Below, piece after piece: positions 1 through 7,179 of a DNA stretch of 9,769 bases. Origin of the DNA: an uncultured Clostridia bacterium. GTDB taxonomy: Bacteria; Bacillota; Clostridia; Oscillospirales; CAG-272. The notes below the pieces were generated by a model, which made no database searches, was not told the DNA's origin, and saw only the letters and a program-made list of their open reading frames with translations. Position 1 is the stretch's first letter. Each line of letters begins with the position of its first letter. Both the position numbers and the translations under genes were made by a program. Where the stretch lies: the NCBI GenBank assembly GCA_947367285.1, contig CANBDB010000049.1, positions 1 through 9,769 of the forward strand. The letters are read 5' to 3'.

Positions 1-6
1 ATATAG

Positions 7-35
7 TACAATATAGAAAAGATTGATAAATCTTT
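7..35 (+). promoter_or_regulatory. Candidate promoter end and operator-like dyad upstream of fucO
   Basis: A perfect 7-base inverted repeat, AAAGATT (18-24) and AATCTTT (29-35), flanks a 4-base spacer. It lies between a possible -10 box, TACAAT (7-12, one mismatch to TATAAT), and the ribosome site of the dehydrogenase gene. If that -10 is real, transcription would start inside the dyad, a typical repressor position. The matching -35 would lie outside the window, so the promoter cannot be confirmed. The stem is AT-rich with no U-tract after it, so it is not a convincing terminator. Function is inferred from position only. Confidence 0.3.
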
Positions 36-59
36 AACTTACTTAAAAGGAGAATAAAT

Positions 60-1205
60 ATGGCAAGATTTGTGCTTAACGAAACATCCTATCACGGTAA
101 GGGCGTGATAGCTGAAATTGCTACTGAAATCAGAGCTAGGGGCTTCAAAAAAGCATTTGTTTGCTCCGACCCCGACCTTATTAAATTTGAAGTTACCAAG
201 AAGGTAACTGACGTGCTTGATGCGGCAGAGATTCCCTATGACATCTATTCCAACATCAAACCCAACCCTACAATTGAAAACGTTCAGACAGGTGTTGAAG
301 CGTTTAAGGCAAGCGGTGCTGATTGCATCGTAGCAATCGGTGGCGGTTCCTCTATGGACACTGCAAAGGCGATCGGTATTATTATTACCAACCCCGAGTT
401 TGCGGATGTTCGTTCACTTGAGGGCGTTGCTCCCACAAAGAATAAATGCACACCCATCATCGCAGTTCCCACAACTGCAGGTACAGCTGCCGAGGTAACA
501 ATCAACTACGTTATCACTGATGCTGAAAATAATAGAAAGATGGTATGCGTAGACGTACACGACATCCCCGTAGTAGCGGTTGTAGACCCTGATATGATGG
601 CTTCAATGCCTCGCGGACTTACTGCAGCAACAGGTATGGATGCGCTCACACACGCTATTGAGGGCTATATTACAGCAGGCGCATGGGAAATGAGCGATAT
701 GTTCCACCTCAAGGCTATCGAGCTTATTGCTACATATCTCCGCGACGCAGTAGATAACACTCCCGAGGGACGTGAAGGCATGGCTCTTGGTCAGTACATT
801 GCAGGTATGGGCTTCTCCAACGTAGGTCTTGGTATCGTTCACTCTATGGCTCATCCCCTTGGAGCGCTTTACGATACACCCCACGGCGTAGCTAATGCTA
901 TCATCCTTCCCACAGTAATGGAATACAATGCACCCGCTACAGGTGAAAAATACAGAGAGATTGCAAGAGCAATGGGCGTTGTTGGCGTTGACCATATGAC
1001 CATTGAAGAAGCAAGAAAAGCAGCCATTGATACAGTTAAGCAGCTCTCCAAGGACGTTGGAATTCCCGAGGACCTCAAGGATATCGTAAATCCTGCCGAC
1101 CTTGATTTCCTTGCACAGTCCGCTTTTGACGATGCTTGCCGTCCCGGTAACCCCAGACCCACAAGTGTTGAAGAAATCAAGGAACTCTACCTCAAGCTTA
1201 TGTAA
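60..1205 (+). CDS. fucO: Iron-containing alcohol dehydrogenase, FucO type (lactaldehyde reductase / 1,2-propanediol oxidoreductase)
   Basis: A group III Fe-dependent alcohol dehydrogenase of 381 residues, the usual full length. It should reduce L-lactaldehyde, formed from fucose or rhamnose breakdown, to 1,2-propanediol with NADH in the cytoplasm. The N-terminal dinucleotide domain carries GGGSSMD (94-100). D37 sits where E. coli FucO has the Asp that favours NAD(H) over NADP(H). The C-terminal helical domain carries the metal ligands D194, H198, H261 and H275, in GMDALTHAIEGY and HSMAHPLGALYDTPHG. From memory, long blocks match E. coli FucO closely with a constant two-residue offset, for example NPEFADVRSLEG, TTAGTAAEVTINYVITD and GFSNVGLG, so FucO fits better than a generic butanol or propanediol dehydrogenase. 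AAGGAG (47-52) lies 7 bases before the ATG. No other fucose or rhamnose gene is visible here. The exact substrate is inferred from similarity. Confidence 0.9.
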   Translation: MARFVLNETSYHGKGVIAEIATEIRARGFKKAFVCSDPDLIKFEVTKKVTDVLDAAEIPYDIYSNIKPNPTIENVQTGVEAFKASGADCIVAIGGGSSMDTAKAIGIIITNPEFADVRSLEGVAPTKNKCTPIIAVPTTAGTAAEVTINYVITDAENNRKMVCVDVHDIPVVAVVDPDMMASMPRGLTAATGMDALTHAIEGYITAGAWEMSDMFHLKAIELIATYLRDAVDNTPEGREGMALGQYIAGMGFSNVGLGIVHSMAHPLGALYDTPHGVANAIILPTVMEYNAPATGEKYREIARAMGVVGVDHMTIEEARKAAIDTVKQLSKDVGIPEDLKDIVNPADLDFLAQSAFDDACRPGNPRPTSVEEIKELYLKLM

Positions 1206-1215
1206 TTTTCTATAT

Positions 1216-1246
1216 AAAACGCCGAGTTTATCTCGGCGTTTTTTTT
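1216..1246 (+). terminator. Intrinsic terminator after fucO
   Basis: A perfect inverted repeat has 11-base arms at 1216-1226 and 1232-1242, core GCCGAG/CTCGGC, around the loop TTTAT. It is followed by an unbroken T run ending at 1246. It begins 10 bases after the fucO stop codon and should end that transcript, making fucO monocistronic on its downstream side. Confidence 0.93.
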
Positions 1247-1247
1247 C

Positions 1248-1276
1248 TTGCAAAAGAAGTAAGCTTATGATATAAT
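1248..1276 (+). promoter_or_regulatory. Sigma-A type promoter for the P-loop kinase gene
   Basis: TTGCAA (1248-1253, 4 of 6 to TTGACA), a spacer of exactly 17 bases, then a perfect TATAAT (1271-1276) preceded by TGA (1268-1270), an extended -10 element. The -35 begins two bases after the terminator's T run, so termination and re-initiation are packed back to back. The predicted start of transcription near 1283 leaves a leader of about 20 bases before the start codon. Confidence 0.75.
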
Positions 1277-1304
1277 AATATAAACTAGAGATTGGAGGCG
1301 GAAA

Positions 1305-1787
1305 ATGAAAAAGGTGTTAATAATTGGTTGTCCGGGAAGCGGAAAATCATATTTTTCCCGAGAGCTTGCCGAGGCAACAGGACTTCCGCTATATCATATA
1401 GACAAAATTAGATGGCGCACCGACTGGACGCTTATGCCTCGAGAGCAATTTCTGCCCATATTGAAGGAAATTATGGAAACTGACGAATGGATTATCGACG
1501 GCAATTATCTTAACTCAATGGAACTTCGTTTAGGATATGCCGACACCGTGTTCTATTTTGACTTGCCAACCGAGGAGTGCCTTGCAAACGTTGAAGAAAG
1601 AAAAGGGAACCCTCGTAGTGATATGCCCGACGGCATGACTGATAGGGATGACCCTGAGTTTATCGACTTTATAAGGAATTATAATCGCGATGTGAAGCCT
1701 CGCGTAGACGCACTATTGGACAATTTCAGCGGTGAAATTCATGTAATCCGAGCAAGAGATGAAAAAAAGCCATTCTTGTACAGATAG
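1305..1787 (+). CDS. P-loop nucleotide kinase-like protein, FlaR / 'DNA topology modulation' family
   Basis: A 160-residue adenylate-kinase-like P-loop protein, close to the usual family length. Walker A is GCPGSGKS (8-15). Then come HIDKIRW (31-37), which in this family follows the first strand-helix unit, DGNY (65-68), and a hydrophobic strand ending in Asp (TVFYFD, 81-86) as a Walker B-like element. The lid region around 99-133, with ERKGNPRSDMPDG and a later RNYNRDVKPR, fits proteins annotated as FlaR or 'topology modulation protein'. That name is historical. The fold predicts phosphoryl transfer to a small molecule or nucleotide, but the substrate is unknown and nothing shows a role in DNA topology. 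It is cytoplasmic. GGAGG (1294-1298) lies 6 bases before the ATG. Its own promoter and the terminator upstream mark it as an independent gene. No clear terminator follows it, so some read-through into the glycosidase gene is possible. Confidence 0.82.
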   Translation: MKKVLIIGCPGSGKSYFSRELAEATGLPLYHIDKIRWRTDWTLMPREQFLPILKEIMETDEWIIDGNYLNSMELRLGYADTVFYFDLPTEECLANVEERKGNPRSDMPDGMTDRDDPEFIDFIRNYNRDVKPRVDALLDNFSGEIHVIRARDEKKPFLYR

Positions 1788-1802
1788 TTTACAATTTGTT
1801 AA

Positions 1803-1831
1803 TTGACATAATTCGTTCAAATTGATAATAT
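1803..1831 (+). promoter_or_regulatory. Promoter for the GH79-like glycosidase gene, with palindromic sequence over both boxes
   Basis: A perfect TTGACA (1803-1808), 17 bases, then TAATAT (1826-1831, 4 of 6) with TG at 1823-1824 as an extended -10. GATAAT (1824-1829) at 15-base spacing is an alternative. The -35 lies inside an imperfect 18-base palindrome of pattern TTGA-n3-AATT-n3-TCAA (1803-1820). The -10 lies inside a second near-palindrome (1821-1835; 6 of 7 pairs match). The palindromes could be regulator sites for sugar-responsive control, but the region is AT-rich and this is inference. Confidence 0.55.
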
Positions 1832-1874
1832 TAATATGTACAATTATGTACCATAAAATAAAGGAGAATAAAAA

Positions 1875-3398
1875 ATGGCACAAAATTTAAAGCTTATCCC
1901 CGAAAATTTGCAAAAAATCCGCGAAATGAATCCTCGTCTTATGTCCTACAACGTAGAGATGACCGAGGTTACAGGCGGAACATTCTGGAAGGCATATACT
2001 GAAGGCCAAATAGCAGGAACTGAAGAATTTCCCAAGCTTGAGGGCGGTTTTTCTAACCACACAGCTATGGCAGGGCTTATGCAGTATTATCCTCCCATTG
2101 ACACTACAAATGAAAAGTTGATTAACCTTGCACGCGAATTCGGCTCAGTATGGGTTCGAGTATCGGGTACTTGGGCAACAAAGACATATTATGATTTTGA
2201 CGGCACTACAGGTGGCAAAGCTCCCGAGGGCTATCAGTCCGTTCTCACAAGAGAGCAGTGGGCAAATATAATTGCTTTCGTAAAGGCAGTTGATGCTAAA
2301 CTTCTTATTTCCGTTTCTAACTGTGCGGGTGACCATGAAAATAACGGCCCCATCAAGCTTACACAGATTGAAAAGATCTTCGCTCTTACAGAGGAGCTTG
2401 GTGGTTCGATCGACGCTCTTGAGTTCATGAATGAACCCAATATGCTTCAAATTTCAGGCGCACCCCTTGGATACGATTTCTCCGATTTCATTCGTGACCA
2501 GGATATTATCAACGCTTGGGTAAGAGAGCACTATCCCGAGTGCCTCATCGTAGGTCCGTGTAATACAGGTATGGCTGACGAAAAGCAGTCCGATGACCAA
2601 ATTTCCAAAATGGGCGCAGGTATGGGCGATATGTTCAAAATGGGTACAGCTCACGACCTTCTTCGCGGACATGAGGTTAAGATGGATGTATATTCATATC
2701 ACTATTACAACGGTATCTCCGAGCGTCTTGCGGGTATGATGCCCACAGGACATTGGCCTGCAGCGATGGCACATACCGATATGTATTTGCAGGTAGCTCC
2801 TGGCATATGCTATATGAATATTCCGATCAGAGATCAGTACGTTCCCGGAGCTGAAATGTGGGTAACCGAGTCCGGTGACGCAGGCGGCGGCGGTGACACA
2901 TGGGCATCCACATACCTTGACGTTCTCCGCACACTTAATGAGCTTGGTAGCTTCTCAACACTTACAAACGGTGTTATCTTCCATAACACACTTGCTTCCA
3001 GTGACTACGGCTTCCTTCAGCACGGCACGTTCGATCCTCGTCCTAACTACTTTGCAGCACTTCTTTGGACACGCCTTATGGGTAACACAGTTTATGCCTG
3101 CGGTAATCCCAACGTAGAGGGCGCACACCTTTACTGCCACAGCAGAAAAGACGGAGAAGAGGGATATGCATACCTTCTTATTAACAACTCTCTCACTGAC
3201 GCAACTACTGTGGAGCTTCCCAAGGCTGCAAAGCTTTACGAACTTTCCGGTAACGGCAATATGAGAAATAAGGTAATGTACCTTAACGGTAGACCTCTTG
3301 TTCTCGGCGAGAATGATGAGCTTCCTTGCCTTTGCGGTAAGGACGTAGAGGGAACAATATCCATCGCTCCCGGCTCTTGTGCATTTATCGTTATCTAA
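1875..3398 (+). CDS. Clan GH-A glycoside hydrolase, heparanase/beta-glucuronidase-like (GH79-type)
   Basis: A 507-residue (beta/alpha)8-barrel glycosidase with a C-terminal beta-sandwich. The acid/base Glu is E187 in EFMNEPNM (183-190), the Asn-Glu-Pro motif of clan GH-A. The nucleophile is most likely E332 in MWVTESGDAGGGG (328-340), which resembles the heparanase Glu followed by a glycine loop. VRVSGTW (94-100) near the N-terminus and the stretch from HNTLASSDYG through FDPRPNYFAALLW (370-398) also match the heparanase pattern. Residues after about 415 (HLYCHS, YAYLLINNS) fit the small all-beta domain. Family members cleave beta-glucuronide or related beta-glycosidic bonds with retention. 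No signal peptide is visible, so it should act in the cytoplasm on imported oligosaccharides or glycosides, unlike lysosomal heparanase. AAGGAG (1861-1866) is 8 bases before the ATG. The gene stands alone, converging on the alpha-galactosidase operon. Family placement is fairly sure, the substrate is not; a related unassigned GH-A family is possible. Confidence 0.75.
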   Translation: MAQNLKLIPENLQKIREMNPRLMSYNVEMTEVTGGTFWKAYTEGQIAGTEEFPKLEGGFSNHTAMAGLMQYYPPIDTTNEKLINLAREFGSVWVRVSGTWATKTYYDFDGTTGGKAPEGYQSVLTREQWANIIAFVKAVDAKLLISVSNCAGDHENNGPIKLTQIEKIFALTEELGGSIDALEFMNEPNMLQISGAPLGYDFSDFIRDQDIINAWVREHYPECLIVGPCNTGMADEKQSDDQISKMGAGMGDMFKMGTAHDLLRGHEVKMDVYSYHYYNGISERLAGMMPTGHWPAAMAHTDMYLQVAPGICYMNIPIRDQYVPGAEMWVTESGDAGGGGDTWASTYLDVLRTLNELGSFSTLTNGVIFHNTLASSDYGFLQHGTFDPRPNYFAALLWTRLMGNTVYACGNPNVEGAHLYCHSRKDGEEGYAYLLINNSLTDATTVELPKAAKLYELSGNGNMRNKVMYLNGRPLVLGENDELPCLCGKDVEGTISIAPGSCAFIVI

Positions 3399-3409
3399 TT
3401 AATTAAAAT

Positions 3410-3436
3410 AAATCCCTCGGCAATGCCGAGGGATTT
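3410..3436. terminator. Bidirectional intrinsic terminator between convergent genes
   Basis: A perfect 12-base inverted repeat, arms 3410-3421 and 3425-3436 (core TCCCTCGGC/GCCGAGGGA), with a 3-base loop AAT. It lies 11 bases after the GH79-like stop and 11 bases from the symporter stop. On the plus strand the stem runs into TTTTATT; on the minus strand it runs into a T/A-rich tract. It can therefore end both transcripts. Confidence 0.9.
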
Positions 3437-3447
3437 TATTATGTATA

Positions 3448-4842
3448 TTATTTCTTGTTTCTTTCCTCAAGATCCTTGCAAATTTGTGCATACATTTCTT
3501 CGTCAATCTTAAATTTCTTTTGATAGAGGAAGAAGCCGATGAGTATGCAAATGAGAGGAAGGATCATCATTGAAAGCTTCATGATCCAAAGTGAAGAATC
3601 GGGAGTTGCCATAATAATCTCTTCGTCGATGATAGGGTCACCGGTGAGAGAGTTTGCAATAGCATTGATACCGGAAATAATGAGTGTGAAGGATACAATA
3701 CCCTTGCTCACTGCACCACCGAACTGGTTAATGAAGGGCTGAACTGCAAAGCTTGCCGCTTCGTTTCTCTTGCCGAGCTTCCACTCGCCGTATTCAACCG
3801 CGTCAGCGAGGAAGAGGAGCATAAGAAGCTGAATGAAGGCCTGTGCAAAGAAGAGTCCAAGACCTGCAATAACGATGAGGGGCATCCACTCAAAGGAGAG
3901 GAAGAAGATAACGTAGGAGATAGCAACAGCGATCATAGAGCCTGTGTAGAGCTGCTTACGAGTAAACTTCTTTCTGAAGAGAGGGAATATGGAGAGAGCG
4001 GTGAGCTGAGCAACTGCAAGAACAGCCGCAAACACCATATACATACCCTCGTCCTTGTATGCATACTTGAAGTAGTATGTACCGAAGCCTGTAGTTGTGC
4101 AATAACCAATCATAAAGAGAGCCATTGAAATAGCGGTTACAAGAAGCTGATCGTTCTTGAAGAGCGCGCGGAAGAGGTCCTTGAGAGTAGTTCTTTCCGT
4201 TGCTTCAAGCTGAGAGCGGTCTTCCTTAACACCGATGAGCGTAATGCTCTGGAATATCCACATGATAGCCGCAATTATAATAGCGAAAATGAAGTAAGCA
4301 TCACGTGCTGATTTATCGGGGAAGAAGCCGGGAACGTTAAGATAGATAAGAACCATAGCAAACATACCTACGTTTGCACAAATTCTTGCAAAGGCACCAA
4401 CGCCTTCTCTAACGGACTGATCCTTGGAGATCGCAGGCATGAGCGACCAATAAGAGATATCGTTAAGAGAGAAGAATATGCTAAAGAGAAGGTATGTAAC
4501 TGCAAGAAGGATGATGTGAGAGGTCTCGTCCATTTCAAAGTTGTGGAACATTAGAACTGTCAAAACACCGGTACCAATCATACCAATAAGGATCCAGGGC
4601 TTAAATTTACCCCATCTTGTCTTTGTGTTGTCTACAATAGCGCCAACGAAGGGGTCAATAATTGCATCAAACGTACCAAAAAGAGTGAGCATAACACCGA
4701 TTACACCAAGACCCTTGTCAGAGAACTTAACAACGTCAGTAAGATGTACAAGAAGGTACATACTAACAAGTGAGTAAAGCGCATCTCTACCAACGGTACC
4801 GAGACCGAAGCAATATTTGTTGAGTTTTTGCTGCTTGTTCAT
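3448..4842 (-). CDS. MelB-type glycoside-pentoside-hexuronide (GPH):cation symporter
   Basis: A 464-residue, about 12-helix inner-membrane transporter of the GPH branch of the MFS fold, which couples sugar uptake to Na+ or H+. Family signatures are strong. DAIIDP (59-64) and DNTKTRWGKFKPW (71-83) fit the first cytoplasmic loop region. NDISYWSLMP (127-136) and DAVEYGEWKLGKR (347-359) form the second conserved set. D59, D63 and D128 sit where MelB has D55, D59 and D124 of its cation and sugar sites, with a constant four-residue offset. GRD (18-20) replaces the GKD of MelB near the first helix. The start follows the alpha-galactosidase stop by 2 bases, and its ribosome site AAGGAG (complement of 4851-4856) lies inside the last codons of that gene, implying translational coupling. 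Pairing with a GH36 enzyme points to melibiose or raffinose-type galactosides, but GPH members also carry glucuronides and xylosides, so specificity is inferred from context. Confidence 0.9.
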   Translation of the reverse strand: MNKQQKLNKYCFGLGTVGRDALYSLVSMYLLVHLTDVVKFSDKGLGVIGVMLTLFGTFDAIIDPFVGAIVDNTKTRWGKFKPWILIGMIGTGVLTVLMFHNFEMDETSHIILLAVTYLLFSIFFSLNDISYWSLMPAISKDQSVREGVGAFARICANVGMFAMVLIYLNVPGFFPDKSARDAYFIFAIIIAAIMWIFQSITLIGVKEDRSQLEATERTTLKDLFRALFKNDQLLVTAISMALFMIGYCTTTGFGTYYFKYAYKDEGMYMVFAAVLAVAQLTALSIFPLFRKKFTRKQLYTGSMIAVAISYVIFFLSFEWMPLIVIAGLGLFFAQAFIQLLMLLFLADAVEYGEWKLGKRNEAASFAVQPFINQFGGAVSKGIVSFTLIISGINAIANSLTGDPIIDEEIIMATPDSSLWIMKLSMMILPLICILIGFFLYQKKFKIDEEMYAQICKDLEERNKK

Positions 4843-4844
4843 AA

Positions 4845-7163
4845 TTAAATCTCCTTTATTAAATACAGGTTGCTGCCGAAATCTCCGAGCAATCTGATTT
4901 TTTCATTGTAGCCCGTACCTTCGTATTGCATCTCAAGATTCATACCAAAGTTCAGGATATCACCGTAACAGGTGTAGGTTTCGTGACCGTCAGTAAGGGA
5001 ATAGTGCTTGTCGGCAGTACGAAGAATGATTCCATCCGTCTTAAGTCTAACGGGGAGAATGTGATGAATAAGAGTACCAAAGGTCTTAACACGAAGATAC
5101 TGCTTAACACATTCAACGCTATACTGCTTGTCGGGATTTGCACTTGGGATGACAAGCCTGTCACGGTAGGGGAAGGCGCAAGTCTTTTTTTGGAAGAGCC
5201 CTGCAATTATTTCACCGTCACGAGAAACTTGCCAAGAAAGCTGATCAGGATTGTCAACGTGTACAAATTCAAACTTTCCGTACTGGAATGTCTTTCGGTG
5301 CTCCTTGTAGAATTCAATTTGCTCTTTAACCTGTTTGAGCTCGTCAGGGGTTAGTTCCGCAAAGTCAAGCTCATATCCGAGAACTCCAAAGGAGGCAACG
5401 TTGAATCTTGTTGAAATTGGTGTATTGCGTAGAGTTTGCGCATTGGGTGACATAGAAACGTGTGCCGAAACACAGGACGGGGGATAGAAATTGAATGTAC
5501 CACCCTGAATGTCAAGTCGCTCAATGGGGTCAGTGTCATCACTCGTCCAAATTTGTGGCGAGTAGCAAAGGATACCAAGGTCAAATCGGTTACCGCCCGA
5601 GGAGCAGCTTTCAAACAAAATGTTGGGATGCTTTTGGTGGAATATTCTATCAAGCACCTCGTAAAGTCCAATGATATATCTGTGATAAAATTCACCTTGA
5701 TTTTGAAGCTTTGCGGAATACATATCGCTTATGTGACGGTTGTAATCCCACTTGACGTATTCGATATTCGCACTGTTGAGAATAGCATCAACTGCATCCA
5801 CAATATAGTCGCGAACCTCTTTTCTTGTAAGGTCAAGAACCATTTGGTTTCTACCAAGTGAAGGTGTACGGGAGGGAACTGCAATTGCCCAATCGGGATG
5901 CGCACGGTAGAGATCGGAGTCGGGGTTAACACACTCGGGCTCGAACCAAAGGCCGAATTTCATTCCGCGATTGTTTATAGCTTTCGCAAGCGAGGTAAGA
6001 CCGCCGGGGAGCTTTTTAGTGTTTACTACCCAGTCACCAAGTCCTGCCTTGTCGTGATTTCTCGCACCGAACCAACCGTCGTCAAGAACGAGCATCTCAA
6101 CTCCGAGCTTTTTGGCTTTGTCGGCAAGCGCAACGATCTTTTGCTTTGTGAAATCAAACATCATTGCTTCCCAGTTGTTGATAACAATGGGACGCTCAGC
6201 ACCCTTGTGCATACCGCGAACTATATTGTTATTAACAAAAGAATGCATATTTTGCGCCATTTTGTTTATACCGCTTGCTGAATAAGTCATAATAGCCTGG
6301 GGAGTTTCAAAACTCTCGCGAGGGCCAATTACCCAATTAAAGCAATGAGGGTTAATACCACTCATAACGCGAGTTGTTCCTGCAGGGGAGCCCTCAATAG
6401 CGGAATAATGATTGCCCGAATAAATAAGGTTAAAGCCGTAAACGTTACCTCTATTATAGTCCGCGCCCTTGCCAACTAGCATAAATGCGGGATTGTGGCG
6501 GTTGGAGGAAGCACCAACAGTAGAGGAGTTAACGTAGATGCCCTCGGAAACGGGGGTTGAGTGCGCGTGCGCCTCTTTGATCCAAGAGCCGTTAAGAGTC
6601 ACAATGTTAAAGTAAGTAGAGGGCAAATCGAGCGAAAAGCTCATCAATTTGTTGATAGTAACATTTTGGGAGCCGTTGTTAACGAGTGTTACGTTTCTTG
6701 TAATAACGTCACATTCTTCAAAAACCGTGTATGTAAGCTTTAGGTGAATGTTATTAAACTTTTTGTCAGCGAGTGTAACTGTGAGAGTTTGTGCCTTTCC
6801 GTATGCAGTGGGAAGTGAGCTTGATTTATAAGCCTCATTACTGATCTCATGAGAATGATACACGAAATCGCTAACGTAAGTGCCGTCGGGCATAATCAAC
6901 TCAATGGGTGTGTGCCTGTAATCGCCCTTTCCGTTTTCACTGTATTCAAGAAGAACGTTGTCAAGCGAATAGGACGCACTCGTGTCATAGTCTACTGAGC
7001 TGCCGAGCTGAATGGTGTTTTTGAGGGCAAGAGCATCGTAGGATTGTTTTCTAACGAAAGATCCATAATGAATACTCTCGAGCTTTCCGCAATCAGCGAT
7101 TTTAAAGATATAGCTTGTAGAACGAGTATCGAGTTTAAAAATCTTATTTTCAAATGTAATCAT
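4845..7163 (-). CDS. Alpha-galactosidase, GH36
   Basis: A retaining alpha-galactosidase that removes terminal alpha-1,6-galactose from melibiose, raffinose or stachyose. It is 772 residues from the chosen start. The N-terminal beta-sandwich (to about 320) precedes the barrel. Key motifs are NNWEAMMFDF (329-338), LDDGWFGARN (360-369), the nucleophile D473 in KWDYNRH, the CSSGGNRFD loop (520-528) and the acid/base in WTSDDTDPIERL (539-550; D542 or D543). A C-terminal beta domain follows from about 660. No signal peptide is seen, so the substrate must be imported, fitting the symporter gene 2 bases downstream. The frame stays open to 7238, but that would overlap the upstream gene and add 25 atypical residues. 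The ATG at 7163 begins MITFENKIFKLD, a normal GH36 opening, with AAGGGGG (complement of 7170-7176) 6 bases before it. Sometimes named aga, rafA or melA; no symbol is assigned because the substrate is not proven. Confidence 0.95.
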   Translation of the reverse strand: MITFENKIFKLDTRSTSYIFKIADCGKLESIHYGSFVRKQSYDALALKNTIQLGSSVDYDTSASYSLDNVLLEYSENGKGDYRHTPIELIMPDGTYVSDFVYHSHEISNEAYKSSSLPTAYGKAQTLTVTLADKKFNNIHLKLTYTVFEECDVITRNVTLVNNGSQNVTINKLMSFSLDLPSTYFNIVTLNGSWIKEAHAHSTPVSEGIYVNSSTVGASSNRHNPAFMLVGKGADYNRGNVYGFNLIYSGNHYSAIEGSPAGTTRVMSGINPHCFNWVIGPRESFETPQAIMTYSASGINKMAQNMHSFVNNNIVRGMHKGAERPIVINNWEAMMFDFTKQKIVALADKAKKLGVEMLVLDDGWFGARNHDKAGLGDWVVNTKKLPGGLTSLAKAINNRGMKFGLWFEPECVNPDSDLYRAHPDWAIAVPSRTPSLGRNQMVLDLTRKEVRDYIVDAVDAILNSANIEYVKWDYNRHISDMYSAKLQNQGEFYHRYIIGLYEVLDRIFHQKHPNILFESCSSGGNRFDLGILCYSPQIWTSDDTDPIERLDIQGGTFNFYPPSCVSAHVSMSPNAQTLRNTPISTRFNVASFGVLGYELDFAELTPDELKQVKEQIEFYKEHRKTFQYGKFEFVHVDNPDQLSWQVSRDGEIIAGLFQKKTCAFPYRDRLVIPSANPDKQYSVECVKQYLRVKTFGTLIHHILPVRLKTDGIILRTADKHYSLTDGHETYTCYGDILNFGMNLEMQYEGTGYNEKIRLLGDFGSNLYLIKEI

Positions 7164-7179
7164 AAACTGCCCCCTTAAT

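Noticed and set aside
603..1253. Long open frame (216 codons) antisense to fucO, rich in Cys
   Set aside because: It runs opposite a certain gene, has no ribosome site or recognisable domain, and covers the terminator hairpin. Stop codons are scarce there because of the codon use of fucO.
1803..1820. Catabolite control (cre) site at the GH79-like promoter
   Set aside because: The sequence is one base short of the cre spacing in the TGnAAnCG half on the minus strand and lacks the central symmetry, so it was kept only as a general palindrome.
1788..1874. Possible riboswitch or small RNA in the leader before the glycosidase
   Set aside because: The gap is only 87 bases and AT-rich, with a promoter and ribosome site filling most of it. 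No stable GC-containing stem was found.
2875..3117. Plus-strand frame of 80 codons inside the GH79-like gene
   Set aside because: It is out of frame with a well-supported enzyme, with no separate start signal and a low-complexity His/Thr/Leu composition typical of a shifted frame.
4926..6281. Three open frames of 127-142 codons (4926-5354, 5460-5861 and 5898-6281) on the plus strand within the alpha-galactosidase
   Set aside because: They are antisense shadows of a full-length GH36 gene with all catalytic motifs; none has a convincing ribosome site or domain.
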